From Clostridia bacterium (GTDB lineage: Bacteria; Bacillota; Clostridia; Oscillospirales; CAG-272), in the NCBI GenBank assembly GCA_017482055.1, contig JAFUOH010000009.1, positions 16,433 to 80,432 of the forward strand: a stretch of DNA of 64,000 bases. Direction: 5' to 3'. Under the pieces are notes generated by a model. The model saw only the letters and a list, made by a program, of their open reading frames with translations. It ran no database searches and was not told the DNA's origin. A program made the translations under genes and the position numbers. This document shows positions 44,545-53,927 of this stretch, in pieces (the stretch's first letter is position 1; every line of letters begins with the position of its first letter).

Positions 44545-45333
44545 ATGAGTATTCTTGATAAAAGCTCCCGCATCGTGGTGAAGATCGGTTCCAACACGCT
44601 TACGCACGCTACGGGCAATCTCGATCTTCGCCGTATGGAGCTGCTTGTGCGCATACTTTCGGATTTCAAGAACGCAGGTCATGAAGTGGTGCTCGTAAGC
44701 TCGGGCGCTGTGGCGGCGGGAATTTCCAGACTCAACCTGGGCAGACGCCCGGATAGCACCGAGGAAAAGCAGGCGCTTGCCGCTATCGGTCAGGCAGAGC
44801 TTATGCAGGTGTATGAGCAGTTTTTCGCCACCTACGGTCACACTGTGGGACAGATGCTGATGACCAAGGACATTATCGACAACGATGTGCGCCGTACCAA
44901 CGCAAAAAACACCTTCCGCGAGCTGTTGAAGCTCGGATGTGTACCGATCGTCAACGAAAACGATCCGATCTCCGTGGAAGAGCTGAAATTCGGCGGCAAC
45001 GACACACTGTCCGCGTACGTCGCACTTGTCTGCGGGGCGGATCTGCTCATAAACATGTCGGACATTGACGGTCTCTACGACTGTGATCCGAGAAAAAATC
45101 CCGAGGCTAAGCTTATCAGCCGTGTTGATGTGATCGACGAAACTGTTATCTCCTATGCGGGCGGCGCAGGTACCGATCGAGGCACGGGTGGTATGATCAC
45201 CAAGATAAAGGCGGCACAGCTGGTTACCGAGGCAGGTATTCCCATGCTGATCGTCAACGGCAAGAACCCGGAGGTGCTTTACGATATTTCCGACGGCAAG
45301 CACGTGGGTACATATTTCGCGGCAAGAAAGTAA
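44545..45333 (+). CDS. proB: Glutamate 5-kinase, short form without PUA domain
   Basis: ProB phosphorylates glutamate in the first step of proline synthesis. The 262-residue protein is the amino-acid-kinase domain alone: IVVKIGSNTLT, LVSSGAVAAGI, NENDPIS and GTGGMITKIKAA. The C-terminal PUA domain of E. coli ProB is absent, as in several Firmicutes. proA, the usual partner, is not in the window. ATG 44545 has AGAGGA upstream. Confidence 0.93.
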   Translation: MSILDKSSRIVVKIGSNTLTHATGNLDLRRMELLVRILSDFKNAGHEVVLVSSGAVAAGISRLNLGRRPDSTEEKQALAAIGQAELMQVYEQFFATYGHTVGQMLMTKDIIDNDVRRTNAKNTFRELLKLGCVPIVNENDPISVEELKFGGNDTLSAYVALVCGADLLINMSDIDGLYDCDPRKNPEAKLISRVDVIDETVISYAGGAGTDRGTGGMITKIKAAQLVTEAGIPMLIVNGKNPEVLYDISDGKHVGTYFAARK

Positions 45334-45384
45334 TGCCGTACGATCTCCATCTGCTCATTCGGAGCGAAATACTAAGGTGAAAAT

Positions 45385-47466
45385 ATGCCATTAACATTCG
45401 ATACCAATATACAGTATATGCGCGGGGTGGGTGAGACCCGAGCCAAGGCTCTTGCGAAGCTCGGGATCACCACCGTGGGGCAGCTTCTGTATCATTTCCC
45501 GCGGGCGTATGAGTTTCGAGGGAACATAAAGCCGCTTGCCGACGCCGAAAACGGCGAGGTGGCGGCGTTTATTCTCACTGCGGCAACCGATGTTAAGAAC
45601 GCCGCGCTGAAGCGGGGCATGACCCTTGGCAAGCTGAGAGCGTTCGACGAGTCGGGTAGCTGTGAGATCACCTTTTTCAATCAGCCCTACATGAAGGATT
45701 CCATAGTAAAGGGCGGGGAATACCGCTTTTACGGTAAGGTCGTAAAGGAAGGCGGCAAGTGCTTGCTCTCGTCTCCCGTGGTGGAGCCTGTTATCGAGGG
45801 TAAGGCACTGGCGCCTTTGGTGGCGGTGTATCCGCTGACGGCGGGGATCACGCAGAAGCTGCTTGCGAAACTTGTGGCTGCCGCGCTTGTTGAGCTTGGT
45901 GACGCTATCCCCGATGTGCTCGGCGAGGAGATCTGCCGCGAGAACGATCTCTGCGCCATCGGAACCGCACTGCGGAGCATTCATGCGCCGTCCGATTTCA
46001 AAGCTCTCGAAATCGCAAAAAAACGATTGATCTTCGAGGAGCTGTACCGCTTCGCACTCGGTGCGGGCGAGGTAAAAAAGAAGGATGTCACCGCCCCCGC
46101 ACTTGCGGACGGCGATATCACGCCGCTTGTCGAAAAGCTGCCTTATTCGCTGACCGGTGCTCAGGTGTACGCTGTCCGCGAAATAGCCGCGGATCTTGCG
46201 TCCGGCGTACCTATGCGGAGGCTTGTGTCGGGAGATGTCGGCAGCGGTAAAACGGTGGTCGCAGCCGCAGCGGCATATATTGCAATAAAAAACGGCTATC
46301 AGTGCGCGATGATGGCACCTACGGAAATACTGGCGGTTCAACATTACACCGAGCTGTCGGGTCTGCTGGGAAGTCTCGGTATAAGCTGCGGACTTCTTAC
46401 GGGCTCGGTGAAGGGCAAAGTACGCCGTGAATTGCTCGGAAGTCTCTCTGACGGCTCTCTTAACATGCTTATCGGCACCCATGCGCTTATCGGCGATGAG
46501 GTGGAGTTTTCGCGACTGGGGCTTGTCATCTGTGATGAACAGCACCGCTTCGGCGTGGGACAGCGTGACGCGCTTCTCATGAAGGGCGGCGGTGATTCCT
46601 GTCATCAGCTCACCATGAGTGCAACGCCCATTCCGCGTACGCTCGCCATGTTTATTTACGGCGATCTTGATATGTCCCCGCTGAACGAAATGCCGCCCGG
46701 CAGACAGCGAGTGGAGACCTTCGTGGTAAACGAGGGCTATCGTGAACGGCTCAACGGCTTTATACGAAAGCAGAAAGCCGAGGGACATCAGACCTATGTA
46801 GTCTGCCCATCGGTCGAGGAGGCAGAGATCGGCGAGGTGACCCAGGAGGACATTCGCCTTTTCGACTTCGGCTACGATATAAACGAGGTCATGCTGCCGA
46901 AAACACCGCCGAAGGCGGCACTTACATGGGCGCAGACGCTCGACGAGGCGCTGCCCGAGCTGAAGATCGGCTGTGTGCATGGCAAAATGAAGCCTGCCGA
47001 AAAGGATGCCGTCATGACGGCGTTTGCGTCCGGTGAGCTTGATGTGCTCGTTTCCACCACGGTCATCGAGGTGGGGGTAAATGTACCCAACGCCACTCTT
47101 ATGATAGTGGAAAACGCCGAGCGCTTTGGTCTGTCACAGCTCCATCAGCTAAGAGGGCGTGTAGGCAGAGGAAAGGCGAAGTCGTACTGCGTGCTTGTGT
47201 CCGACGTTAAGGGTGGGAGCACGGCGAAGGAACGGCTGGAGGTCATGCGAACCACATATGATGGCTTCAAGATCGCGGAGTTTGACCTTGGAGAGCGCGG
47301 TCCCGGCGATTTTCTGCGCTCGGGCGAGGACGATGTGCGCCAACACGGCGATTTGCGGTTCAGGCTTGCCAATCTCTGCGAGGATATGGAGCTGTTTGAT
47401 GCCGCGGTGCGTGCCGCGAGGGCTAAACGAGAAGAAAATTTACTTACTGAAGGGAAAAAGTCATGA
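45385..47466 (+). CDS. recG: ATP-dependent DNA helicase RecG
   Basis: RecG remodels stalled forks and branched DNA. The 693-residue protein has an N-terminal wedge/OB domain (about 60-150), helicase Walker A GDVGSGKTVVA (about 287), DEQH box CDEQHRFGVGQR, and motif VI QLRGRVGRG. The next gene, rarA, overlaps its stop by 4 bases, giving a recombination/fork-repair pair. Confidence 0.96.
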   Translation: MPLTFDTNIQYMRGVGETRAKALAKLGITTVGQLLYHFPRAYEFRGNIKPLADAENGEVAAFILTAATDVKNAALKRGMTLGKLRAFDESGSCEITFFNQPYMKDSIVKGGEYRFYGKVVKEGGKCLLSSPVVEPVIEGKALAPLVAVYPLTAGITQKLLAKLVAAALVELGDAIPDVLGEEICRENDLCAIGTALRSIHAPSDFKALEIAKKRLIFEELYRFALGAGEVKKKDVTAPALADGDITPLVEKLPYSLTGAQVYAVREIAADLASGVPMRRLVSGDVGSGKTVVAAAAAYIAIKNGYQCAMMAPTEILAVQHYTELSGLLGSLGISCGLLTGSVKGKVRRELLGSLSDGSLNMLIGTHALIGDEVEFSRLGLVICDEQHRFGVGQRDALLMKGGGDSCHQLTMSATPIPRTLAMFIYGDLDMSPLNEMPPGRQRVETFVVNEGYRERLNGFIRKQKAEGHQTYVVCPSVEEAEIGEVTQEDIRLFDFGYDINEVMLPKTPPKAALTWAQTLDEALPELKIGCVHGKMKPAEKDAVMTAFASGELDVLVSTTVIEVGVNVPNATLMIVENAERFGLSQLHQLRGRVGRGKAKSYCVLVSDVKGGSTAKERLEVMRTTYDGFKIAEFDLGERGPGDFLRSGEDDVRQHGDLRFRLANLCEDMELFDAAVRAARAKREENLLTEGKKS

Positions 47467-48704
47467 TAAGACCGCTTGCCGATAAAGTCAGACCCATGAG
47501 CTTCGACGATATGGTAGGGCAGGAGCACCTTGTGGGAACAAACGGTGTGCTTCGCCGCATGGTGGATTCGGGGCATATTACAAATATGATATTCTTCGGT
47601 CCTCCCGGTACGGGCAAGACCACGGCGGCGAATATAGTTGCCGAGCGCTCGGGCATGACCCTGCGACGACTAAACGCCACAACTGCGAGCCTTGCGGACG
47701 TCAAGGAGGTCATCGAGGAGACGGGAACCATATACGGCAGCGGCGGCATTCTGCTTTATCTTGACGAGATACAGTATTTCAACAAAAAACAGCAGCAGTC
47801 ACTGCTCGAATATATGGAGGACGGGCGTATCACGCTGATCGCTTCCACTACGGAGAATCCGTATTTTTATGTATACAACGCTATCATCTCTCGCTCGGCG
47901 GTGTTTGAGTTTAAGCCTGTGTCGTCTGCCGAGATAAAGCGTGCGCTTGAACGCACGCTTGAACGGCTTAACGCCGATGAGAACGCTGCCGTAAAATGCG
48001 GCACGAAGGCTTATGAGGCGCTGTCCGGTGCGGGCGCGGGAGATGTGCGGCGCAGTATCGGCTTGCTTGAAAACGCTTTCTATCTTGCTGTGGCGGGAGA
48101 CGGCGAGATCACTGCGGAGCTTATTCGCTCGTTTACGCCGAAGGTGCTTGGCAGCTTCGACCGTGCGGGGGACGTGCATTACGATCTTTTGTCCTGCTTA
48201 CAGAAGTCCATACGCGGCTCCGACCCCGATGCGGCGGTGTTTTATCTTGCGAAGCTGTTAGAAGGCGGCGACCTTGTGTCTGCATGCAGACGGCTCCAGG
48301 TCATTGCAAGCGAGGATATCGGACTTGCGTACCCCATGGCGGCGGTGATAACCAAGGCATGTGTGGACAGCGCACGCGAGCTTGGACTGCCTGAGGGACG
48401 TATCCCCCTTGCAAACGCGGCAGTGATGCTCGCCACAGCACCAAAGTCAAACAGTGCGTACTCCGCGCTTGCGGCGGCGAATGCGGATATTGCGGCGGGG
48501 AAGGGACAGAATGTGCCGACGCATCTGCGCAGTCCCAATTTTGTGGGATACAAGTATCCCCACGAATATCCGGACCATTATGTGAAACAGCAATATCTGC
48601 CCGATGAGTTGAAAAATGCGCATTACTACGAATACGGTGAAAATAAGACCGAGCAGGCGGCGAAAGCTTACTGGGATAAGATCAAAAACGGAGGAAACAG
48701 GTGA
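47463..48704 (+). CDS. rarA: RarA (MgsA-type) AAA+ ATPase, replication-associated recombination protein
   Basis: RarA acts at stalled forks. The 413-residue protein has clamp-loader-like AAA+ motifs: Walker A FGPPGTGKTTAAN (about 40-52), Walker B LLYLDEIQYFNK, and the C-terminal tetramer domain ending in the family's HLRSPNFVGYKYPHEYPDHY segment. It lies between recG and ymdB, overlapping each by four bases, so the three are probably one transcript. Confidence 0.95.
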   Translation: MIRPLADKVRPMSFDDMVGQEHLVGTNGVLRRMVDSGHITNMIFFGPPGTGKTTAANIVAERSGMTLRRLNATTASLADVKEVIEETGTIYGSGGILLYLDEIQYFNKKQQQSLLEYMEDGRITLIASTTENPYFYVYNAIISRSAVFEFKPVSSAEIKRALERTLERLNADENAAVKCGTKAYEALSGAGAGDVRRSIGLLENAFYLAVAGDGEITAELIRSFTPKVLGSFDRAGDVHYDLLSCLQKSIRGSDPDAAVFYLAKLLEGGDLVSACRRLQVIASEDIGLAYPMAAVITKACVDSARELGLPEGRIPLANAAVMLATAPKSNSAYSALAAANADIAAGKGQNVPTHLRSPNFVGYKYPHEYPDHYVKQQYLPDELKNAHYYEYGENKTEQAAKAYWDKIKNGGNR

Positions 48705-49480
48705 ACTCATTCAAAATTCTTGCTATCGGGGACGTTGTGGGACCGGCGGCGGTGAAATATATAAAAGAAAAGCTGTGGGGCTTCAGAAACTACCATAGAA
48801 TAAATATGGTTGTCTGCAATGCGGAGAATGCGGCTGTGGGCAACGGGCTTGACCCCGCGAGCGCGGATACGCTTATCGCGGCGGGCTGTGATGTGCTGAC
48901 GAGCGGTAACCATATTTTTAAGAAGCGGGAGATACGGCAGTATCTTGATTCGAGCGAGATGCTTATCCGCCCTGCAAACTATCCCTCGGGCACGGCGGGA
49001 AACGGCTATACAATCGTTAATATCGACGGCTGGCGTGTGCTTGTGATAAACGTGCTCGGCACGATCTATCTTGAATCGCTCGCCTGTCCCTTTGATACGA
49101 TCGACCGCATACTGGAGCGCGAGGCGGGCAGATACGATCTCGCCTTCCTTGATGTCCATGCCGAGGCGACAAGTGAAAAGATCGCGCTCGGACGTTATTT
49201 TGATGGGCGCATAAATATTATCGTGGGTACGCACACCCATGTGCCAACGGCAGACACGATGATACTTCCGAGGGGAAGCGGATACGTTACCGACCTCGGC
49301 ATGTCGGGTCCCCATGACGGCGTTCTCGGCGTAAAAGCGGAGATCATCATCGAAAAGCTTCGCACTAAAATGCCGGTGAGATTCGATATTTCCGATGGTG
49401 AGGTTGAAGTGGATGCGGTGCTGTTTTCCGTTGACACGGACAGCGGCAAGGTCACCGAGGCTGTGCGGATGAAGTTTTGA
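48701..49480 (+). CDS. ymdB: YmdB-family metallophosphoesterase
   Basis: YmdB (TIGR00282) is a dimetal phosphoesterase active on 2',3'-cyclic nucleotides or cAMP, involved in biofilm and RNA turnover control in Bacillus. The 259 residues show ILAIGDVVGPAAV, CNAENAAVGNGL, TSGNHIF and GTHTHVPTAD, which supply the metal ligands. It starts at GTG 48701 within the rarA stop region (GTGA), preceded by GGAGG. Confidence 0.93.
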   Translation: MNSFKILAIGDVVGPAAVKYIKEKLWGFRNYHRINMVVCNAENAAVGNGLDPASADTLIAAGCDVLTSGNHIFKKREIRQYLDSSEMLIRPANYPSGTAGNGYTIVNIDGWRVLVINVLGTIYLESLACPFDTIDRILEREAGRYDLAFLDVHAEATSEKIALGRYFDGRINIIVGTHTHVPTADTMILPRGSGYVTDLGMSGPHDGVLGVKAEIIIEKLRTKMPVRFDISDGEVEVDAVLFSVDTDSGKVTEAVRMKF

Positions 49481-49486
49481 GGCGCC

Positions 49487-49518
49487 GATCGGGGGATTTT
49501 TCCCCCGATCTTGTTTTT
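49487..49518 (+). terminator. Terminator of recG-rarA-ymdB
   Basis: Perfect 10-base arms gatcggggga/tcccccgatc with a TTTT loop, followed by TTGTTTTTT. Confidence 0.95.
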
Positions 49519-49523
49519 TCGCA

Positions 49524-49742
49524 AACCATTTAAAACTTTCCGACACTATATGAATGCAGCCGGCTGAAGAAAAACAAAAGGAGCATTCATTATGTTTACA
49601 AATTATCCCTATATCGAGACTTATACCGACGATTTTACGGTACCCATGTCCATATTTGGCATGAGATCTGCCGCTTTTGAAAAAATTTTTCGATTTTTCG
49701 AGAACCGCTTCAGATTTTTTGACACTGTATAAGTGTAACCGG
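49524..49742 (+). repeat. Two copies of a ~40-base element upstream of ECF paralogue B
   Basis: Copies at 49524-49563 and 49703-49742 agree at about two thirds of positions, sharing AACC at the start, GACACT in the middle and CCGG at the end. The second contains acact-N5-agtgt and TGTAACC, the latter like an ECF -35 box. A short ORF lies between them. Confidence 0.55.
49592..49732 (+). CDS. Putative 46-residue small protein upstream of ECF paralogue B
   Basis: ATG 49592 has AAAGGAG at ideal spacing, and the frame runs 46 codons (MFTNYPYIETYTDDFTVPMS...). The C-terminal half is rich in Phe and Arg (FEKIFRFFENRFRFF), a possible amphipathic helix. The last codons lie in the second 40-base repeat. 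It could be a small partner of the sigma factor, but no homologue is known to me. Confidence 0.45.
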   Translation: MFTNYPYIETYTDDFTVPMSIFGMRSAAFEKIFRFFENRFRFFDTV

Positions 49743-49789
49743 TTATGATGTCCCTCGAGGGCACCTTAAAACAGCGAAAGGAGACAACT

Positions 49790-51370
49790 ATGGATACCGC
49801 TGCTTATGCCGAAGTCTACGCACGGGATTATATCGGCCCCATGTTCTACTACTGCCTTAAAAAGACAGGCGACCGTAATGAGGCGGAGGAGCTTGCGTCC
49901 GATATCGCGCTTGCGGTACTGCACGCGCTTGCGAGTTATCCGCCGCCCGCTCATTTTTCGGCGTGGGTGTGGAAGATAGCGCACAATCGCTACACAAAAT
50001 GGGTAGAAGGCAGAATGCGTCACCGTGAGCGTATTGCGGGAGAGGATATCGGAGACTTTGACATTGCCGATGGCGATACCCCTGAGGAGATACTTATCGA
50101 GAGCGAGCAGTATTCACTGCTGATACGTGAGCTTGCGTTTATTGCGAAGGAGCACCGTGAGCTTATCGCGGCGCACTATATCGAAAACGTGGGCATAACC
50201 GAGCTGTCCAGACGACTTGATATGCCCACGGGAACAGTCAAGACCCGCCTTATGCGGGCGAGAAAAATTTTAAGAGAGGGAATGGATATGGCACGAGAAT
50301 TTGGAAAAAGAAGCTATGCACCTGAGAACATGAGCTTTGCGGCATCGGGAAATCAGCCCGACGGACTTCCGTGGAGCGCTGTCAACCGCATGATACCCAA
50401 CAATATTCTGCTTGAAGCCTCCAACAATCCGTCAACAGCGGAGGAGCTTGCCATGGAGCTTGGTATCGCGCTTCCCTATATGGAGGAGGAGATCGAACTC
50501 CTTTGCCGAGCCACGCTTTTAAAAAAGCTGGACGGCGGTAAATATATCACCAACTTCTTTATCGCAGATAAGGAGTGTCAGGTGGAGATATACAACATCG
50601 AAAAACGCGGATCCAAGGAGCGCGCGGAGCTGCTTCACAGAGCGGTCAGTGATAATCTTGAGGAAATTCGTGAGCTTATAAAGCCCAATGTCGGAGATAC
50701 GGAATTTAAGTGGACCGTATATCTTTATGCAATTGACAATCTGGTTAGCGGTATCACCGGAGTGGGGATAAAGGGTTATTTTAAGCGTCCGAATAAGGGT
50801 GACTGGGGATTCATGGGCTATGAATCACATAATCTTATAAGTGAGGATTACTCTGTAAATCACAACTGCTCGGTATCCGAGCCTGTCTTTTGGGGGCAGT
50901 TGGCACTGACCGGCGCGGGCTTTAAAGCCACATATCTTGACAGCCTGACACTGCATTTCCTGGGCGAGGCTATACTTGACGGAAGTAAGGTAGACACATT
51001 CAGCGCGAGTGAATCCGAAATATGGGGAGGTATTGCGGAAAAATATGCTCACGCGGCAGAGGACGGTACAGTTGTTCCCGACATGTTGGTATTCCGTGAT
51101 AACAGCCACAAAAAGATGATGGAGCTTATAAGCTCACATCCGTCGACTGTGAAGCTGAAGGAACAGCTCGACGAGCTGTTTTCGGAGATTCGTGCAGTGC
51201 TTGAAAGACGCTCAAATCCCGTTCTCCACGAGACGCTGAATTATTATGTTTCGATGTTCATGTACGGCGTCCGCGGTATGGCGGTCAACGATGCCGTGGC
51301 AAGCGGCGCACTGACGATGCCTGCTGATCCCGCACACAGCAATGCAGGTATGTACATGATACTCAAATAG
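49790..51370 (+). CDS. ECF-type sigma factor with a ~360-residue C-terminal extension (paralogue B)
   Basis: Residues 1-165 are an ECF sigma factor: region 2 (GDRNEAEELASDIALAVL ... FSAWVWKIAHNRYTKW) and region 4 (ITELSRRLDMPTGTVKTRLMRARKIL). The extension begins with a winged-helix-like part (about 205-260, STAEELAMELGIALPYMEEE ... DGGKYITNFFI) and continues with an unrecognised domain. The order is the same as paralogue A at 22827, and the sequences are clearly related but well diverged. The start has AAAGGAGA upstream. No anti-sigma gene is adjacent. A terminator follows. Confidence 0.87.
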   Translation: MDTAAYAEVYARDYIGPMFYYCLKKTGDRNEAEELASDIALAVLHALASYPPPAHFSAWVWKIAHNRYTKWVEGRMRHRERIAGEDIGDFDIADGDTPEEILIESEQYSLLIRELAFIAKEHRELIAAHYIENVGITELSRRLDMPTGTVKTRLMRARKILREGMDMAREFGKRSYAPENMSFAASGNQPDGLPWSAVNRMIPNNILLEASNNPSTAEELAMELGIALPYMEEEIELLCRATLLKKLDGGKYITNFFIADKECQVEIYNIEKRGSKERAELLHRAVSDNLEEIRELIKPNVGDTEFKWTVYLYAIDNLVSGITGVGIKGYFKRPNKGDWGFMGYESHNLISEDYSVNHNCSVSEPVFWGQLALTGAGFKATYLDSLTLHFLGEAILDGSKVDTFSASESEIWGGIAEKYAHAAEDGTVVPDMLVFRDNSHKKMMELISSHPSTVKLKEQLDELFSEIRAVLERRSNPVLHETLNYYVSMFMYGVRGMAVNDAVASGALTMPADPAHSNAGMYMILK

Positions 51371-51377
51371 CAAACGC

Positions 51378-51423
51378 AAAAGCGGGTACTCTGACCTTTT
51401 CGGTACGGAGTACCCGCTTTTTC
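51378..51423. terminator. Bidirectional terminator
   Basis: Perfect 14-base arms aaaagcgggtactc/gagtacccgctttt with T-run, between the converging sigma factor and hydrolase genes. Confidence 0.9.
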
Positions 51424-51426
51424 ATA

Positions 51427-52371
51427 TTACACAAACAGAGGATCAAAAAACTCACGAAGCGAGTCAAGATACAGCTCGGGGTCTTGCATATAGCAGGTAC
51501 CGTGTCCCGCGTCCTTGACCGTGACTATCTGTTTTTTCGATATGCAGGCATTGTAATTCTCTATGCTCATTTCATGGGGGACAAAATCATCGTGATCGCC
51601 GTGTATGAATAGTATGGGGATGCGGCTGTTTTTCATTGCCTCGATGGGCGAGGTCTCGTCAATATCGAATCTGCCGTAAAGTCGTGCGCCGAGTCTTGCG
51701 AAGGGGTAGAGGAGATTTGCAGGGAGATGCATTTCGCGCATGACCTTTTTGATTATTGCCTTGGCGGAGGTGTAGCCGCAGTCAGCGAGGACGCCCACCA
51801 CGTTTTTTGGAAGCGGTTTTTGTGCTGTGATCAGCACCGTTGCCGCGCCCATGGAGATGCCTGTGAGGATTATTTTCGCGTCCTTATCAATGTCGGAGAG
51901 GATGAAGTCCACCCATCTCTCGGCATCGCGACTCTCGTTTATGCCGAAGGTGATAACGTTGCCCTCGCTGGTTCCGCCGGCACGGTGGTCTACGATAAGC
52001 GCACTCCTTCCAAGCTTGGCGCAGCGAAGCACTCCGCCCGAAAGGTCACGCTCCGCCGTACCGCGGTAGCCGTGGAACAGAAGCTCGATCGGAGCGCCCT
52101 TTTTGTATTCATAGTATCTGCCGCGCAGTTTTAAACCGTCGAAGGAGGTTATCTCTGCTTGGCGGCAGGGCATAGCCCGAACGGTTTTCAGATATCCGAT
52201 CATATCTTCGCGGAACGGCTCGTAGACCTTGCCGCTTGGGATCGGGTATTCTTCCGTGTCTTTTTCATTGTCCGATCGTTTAAATATCATATAAAAGCAG
52301 ATGTATGCCGTCAGCGCTGCGGCTGCAGCGAGAAAAAGCAGCGCACCGAGGATCATAAGCAGGATGGTCAT
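51427..52371 (-). CDS. Membrane-anchored alpha/beta hydrolase
   Basis: The 314-residue protein has an N-terminal membrane segment (about 3-25) and an alpha/beta-hydrolase domain: oxyanion LLFHGYRG, nucleophile Ser in GISMG (about 167-171), Asp in FIHGDHDDFVP, His in DAGHGTCY. Substrate unknown; relatives are often annotated as esterases or peptidases. It is a single-gene unit ending at a shared terminator. Confidence 0.85.
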   Translation of the reverse strand: MTILLMILGALLFLAAAAALTAYICFYMIFKRSDNEKDTEEYPIPSGKVYEPFREDMIGYLKTVRAMPCRQAEITSFDGLKLRGRYYEYKKGAPIELLFHGYRGTAERDLSGGVLRCAKLGRSALIVDHRAGGTSEGNVITFGINESRDAERWVDFILSDIDKDAKIILTGISMGAATVLITAQKPLPKNVVGVLADCGYTSAKAIIKKVMREMHLPANLLYPFARLGARLYGRFDIDETSPIEAMKNSRIPILFIHGDHDDFVPHEMSIENYNACISKKQIVTVKDAGHGTCYMQDPELYLDSLREFFDPLFV

Positions 52372-52456
52372 GATATCCCTCCAGTATAGTTCTTGTTACA
52401 TTGTATCACTGCGTGTGAACTTTTGCAACTTTTTTGAATGAAAATTTAAAAAATTG

Positions 52457-52485
52457 TTGCATTTTGATGTAAGATCATGTATAAT
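52457..52485 (+). promoter_or_regulatory. Sigma-A promoter for the PlsC-like gene
   Basis: -35 TTGCAT, 17-base spacer, -10 TATAAT, about 40 bases before the ATG. Confidence 0.8.
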
Positions 52486-52524
52486 TAAAGCGATATATTA
52501 ACAGAGCATGAAAGGACATTAAAA

Positions 52525-53820
52525 ATGGCAGCAGAGGTAAATTACAAGAACAAAAAGAGGTATAAATCCGCAAAATATCCCATACGCCAGCCGCGAATCA
52601 TTGTTTTCCTTATTTGGTTTTTATCAAAGATATTGCTCATAGGCAAAAAGTATAAGGTTGAAAAGATAAATATGGAGGGACTCAAACCCCCGTACATGGT
52701 GCTTTCAAACCATATGTATTTTATAGATTTTGAGCTTTGCGCACAGCTCACATGGCCACACCGCGTCAACAACGTGGTGAGCATCGACGGATATTACCGC
52801 CGTCCGTGGCTGATGGAGCTTATCGGTGCGATCTGTACCAGAAAATTTACGATGGATATGCACCTGCTGAAATCTATCAGAGAGGTGCTGAAGAAGGGTG
52901 ATATCCTTTGTATGTACCCCGAGGCGAGGTATTCGCCCTGCGGTGTGACGTCGTATATACCGGACTCTGTGGGGATGCTTATCAAGCGCAATAAAAAACC
53001 TGTGGTTGCAGTAGTCCATCACGGAAATTATCTCCATTCTCCGTTCTGGAATTTCAGAAAAAAGCGCAAGGTGCCGCTTCATACAACGGCTGAGCTCATT
53101 CTCACCGAAGAGCAGATAGAAGCGCTTTCAATTGACGAGATCAACGCGGTCGTCAGAAAAGCGCTTACATACGATGAGTACGCGTATCAGCGCGAGACGG
53201 GCTTCCGCATTAAGGAAAGCTACCGTGCCGAGGGACTTCACAAGATACTTTATCAATGCCCTCACTGCATGACCGAATCGAAGATGGCGTCCGAGGGAGC
53301 GGAGCTTTACTGCACCGAGTGCGGCAAGCGTTGGCGGCTTAGTGAGGACAGCGTTCTCACCGCATTGGACGGCGAGACAGAGTTTTCGTATATTCCCGAT
53401 TGGTTCGCGTGGGAGCGCGAGCAGGTGAGAGGGCAGCTCGAGCGCGGCGAGTACTCGTTTGCGGATGATGTGGATGTTTATTCACTTCCGAGATGCTGGC
53501 GTTTTGAGTATCTCGGCGCGGCAAGACTCACTCACGATGCGGAGAACGGCTTTGTTCTTACCGGCGAGTACAATGGAGAGGAGTACCGTATACAGCGTGC
53601 ACCGCTCCAGACAAACAGTCTGCATATTGAGTACGATTATTGCTATATTAAACCCTTTGACTGTGTGGATATCTCAACCGAGGATGATTCCTTCTACTGT
53701 TATCCAACAAAGGAAAATGTTATTACAAAGCTTGCATTCGCAGTGGAGGAGATCTACACGATGCGGATGAAGACCAGAAGGCGTGAGACAAAGCCTCGCG
53801 CGGCGATATCCGAAAAGTAA
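52525..53820 (+). CDS. PlsC-like acyltransferase fused to a zinc-ribbon domain
   Basis: The N-terminal half (about 25-235) is a 1-acylglycerol-3-phosphate acyltransferase: a membrane-associated helix, the catalytic HX4D in SNHMYFIDFE (His63, Asp68) and a YPEARYS box replacing the usual EGTRS. After it comes a zinc-ribbon (CPHC at 245-248 and CTEC at 263-266) and a roughly 150-residue C-terminal domain that I do not recognise. A standard PlsC is about 240 residues, so nearly half of this protein is extra. The substrate may be a lipid or another acyl acceptor. Start ATG 52525 has AAAGGA upstream. Confidence 0.85.
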   Translation: MAAEVNYKNKKRYKSAKYPIRQPRIIVFLIWFLSKILLIGKKYKVEKINMEGLKPPYMVLSNHMYFIDFELCAQLTWPHRVNNVVSIDGYYRRPWLMELIGAICTRKFTMDMHLLKSIREVLKKGDILCMYPEARYSPCGVTSYIPDSVGMLIKRNKKPVVAVVHHGNYLHSPFWNFRKKRKVPLHTTAELILTEEQIEALSIDEINAVVRKALTYDEYAYQRETGFRIKESYRAEGLHKILYQCPHCMTESKMASEGAELYCTECGKRWRLSEDSVLTALDGETEFSYIPDWFAWEREQVRGQLERGEYSFADDVDVYSLPRCWRFEYLGAARLTHDAENGFVLTGEYNGEEYRIQRAPLQTNSLHIEYDYCYIKPFDCVDISTEDDSFYCYPTKENVITKLAFAVEEIYTMRMKTRRRETKPRAAISEK

Positions 53821-53871
53821 TATAAATGTCGCCTCGCGGATGCTGTGATTTTTCTTGATTATCAAAAAAAT

Positions 53872-53915
53872 ATATCAAAACTCGCTGAATATTAGCGAGT
53901 TTTGATATTTTATTG
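53872..53915 (+). terminator. Terminator after the PlsC-like gene
   Basis: 15-base arms (atatcaaaactcgct and complement) with loop gaatatt, followed by TTTTATT. Confidence 0.85.
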
Positions 53916-53927
53916 AGAGCCCATTTG

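Noticed and set aside
45391-46980. 529-codon minus-strand frame opposite recG
   Set aside because: It is fully covered by recG with intact helicase motifs; its translation is His/Arg-rich and unlike a real protein.
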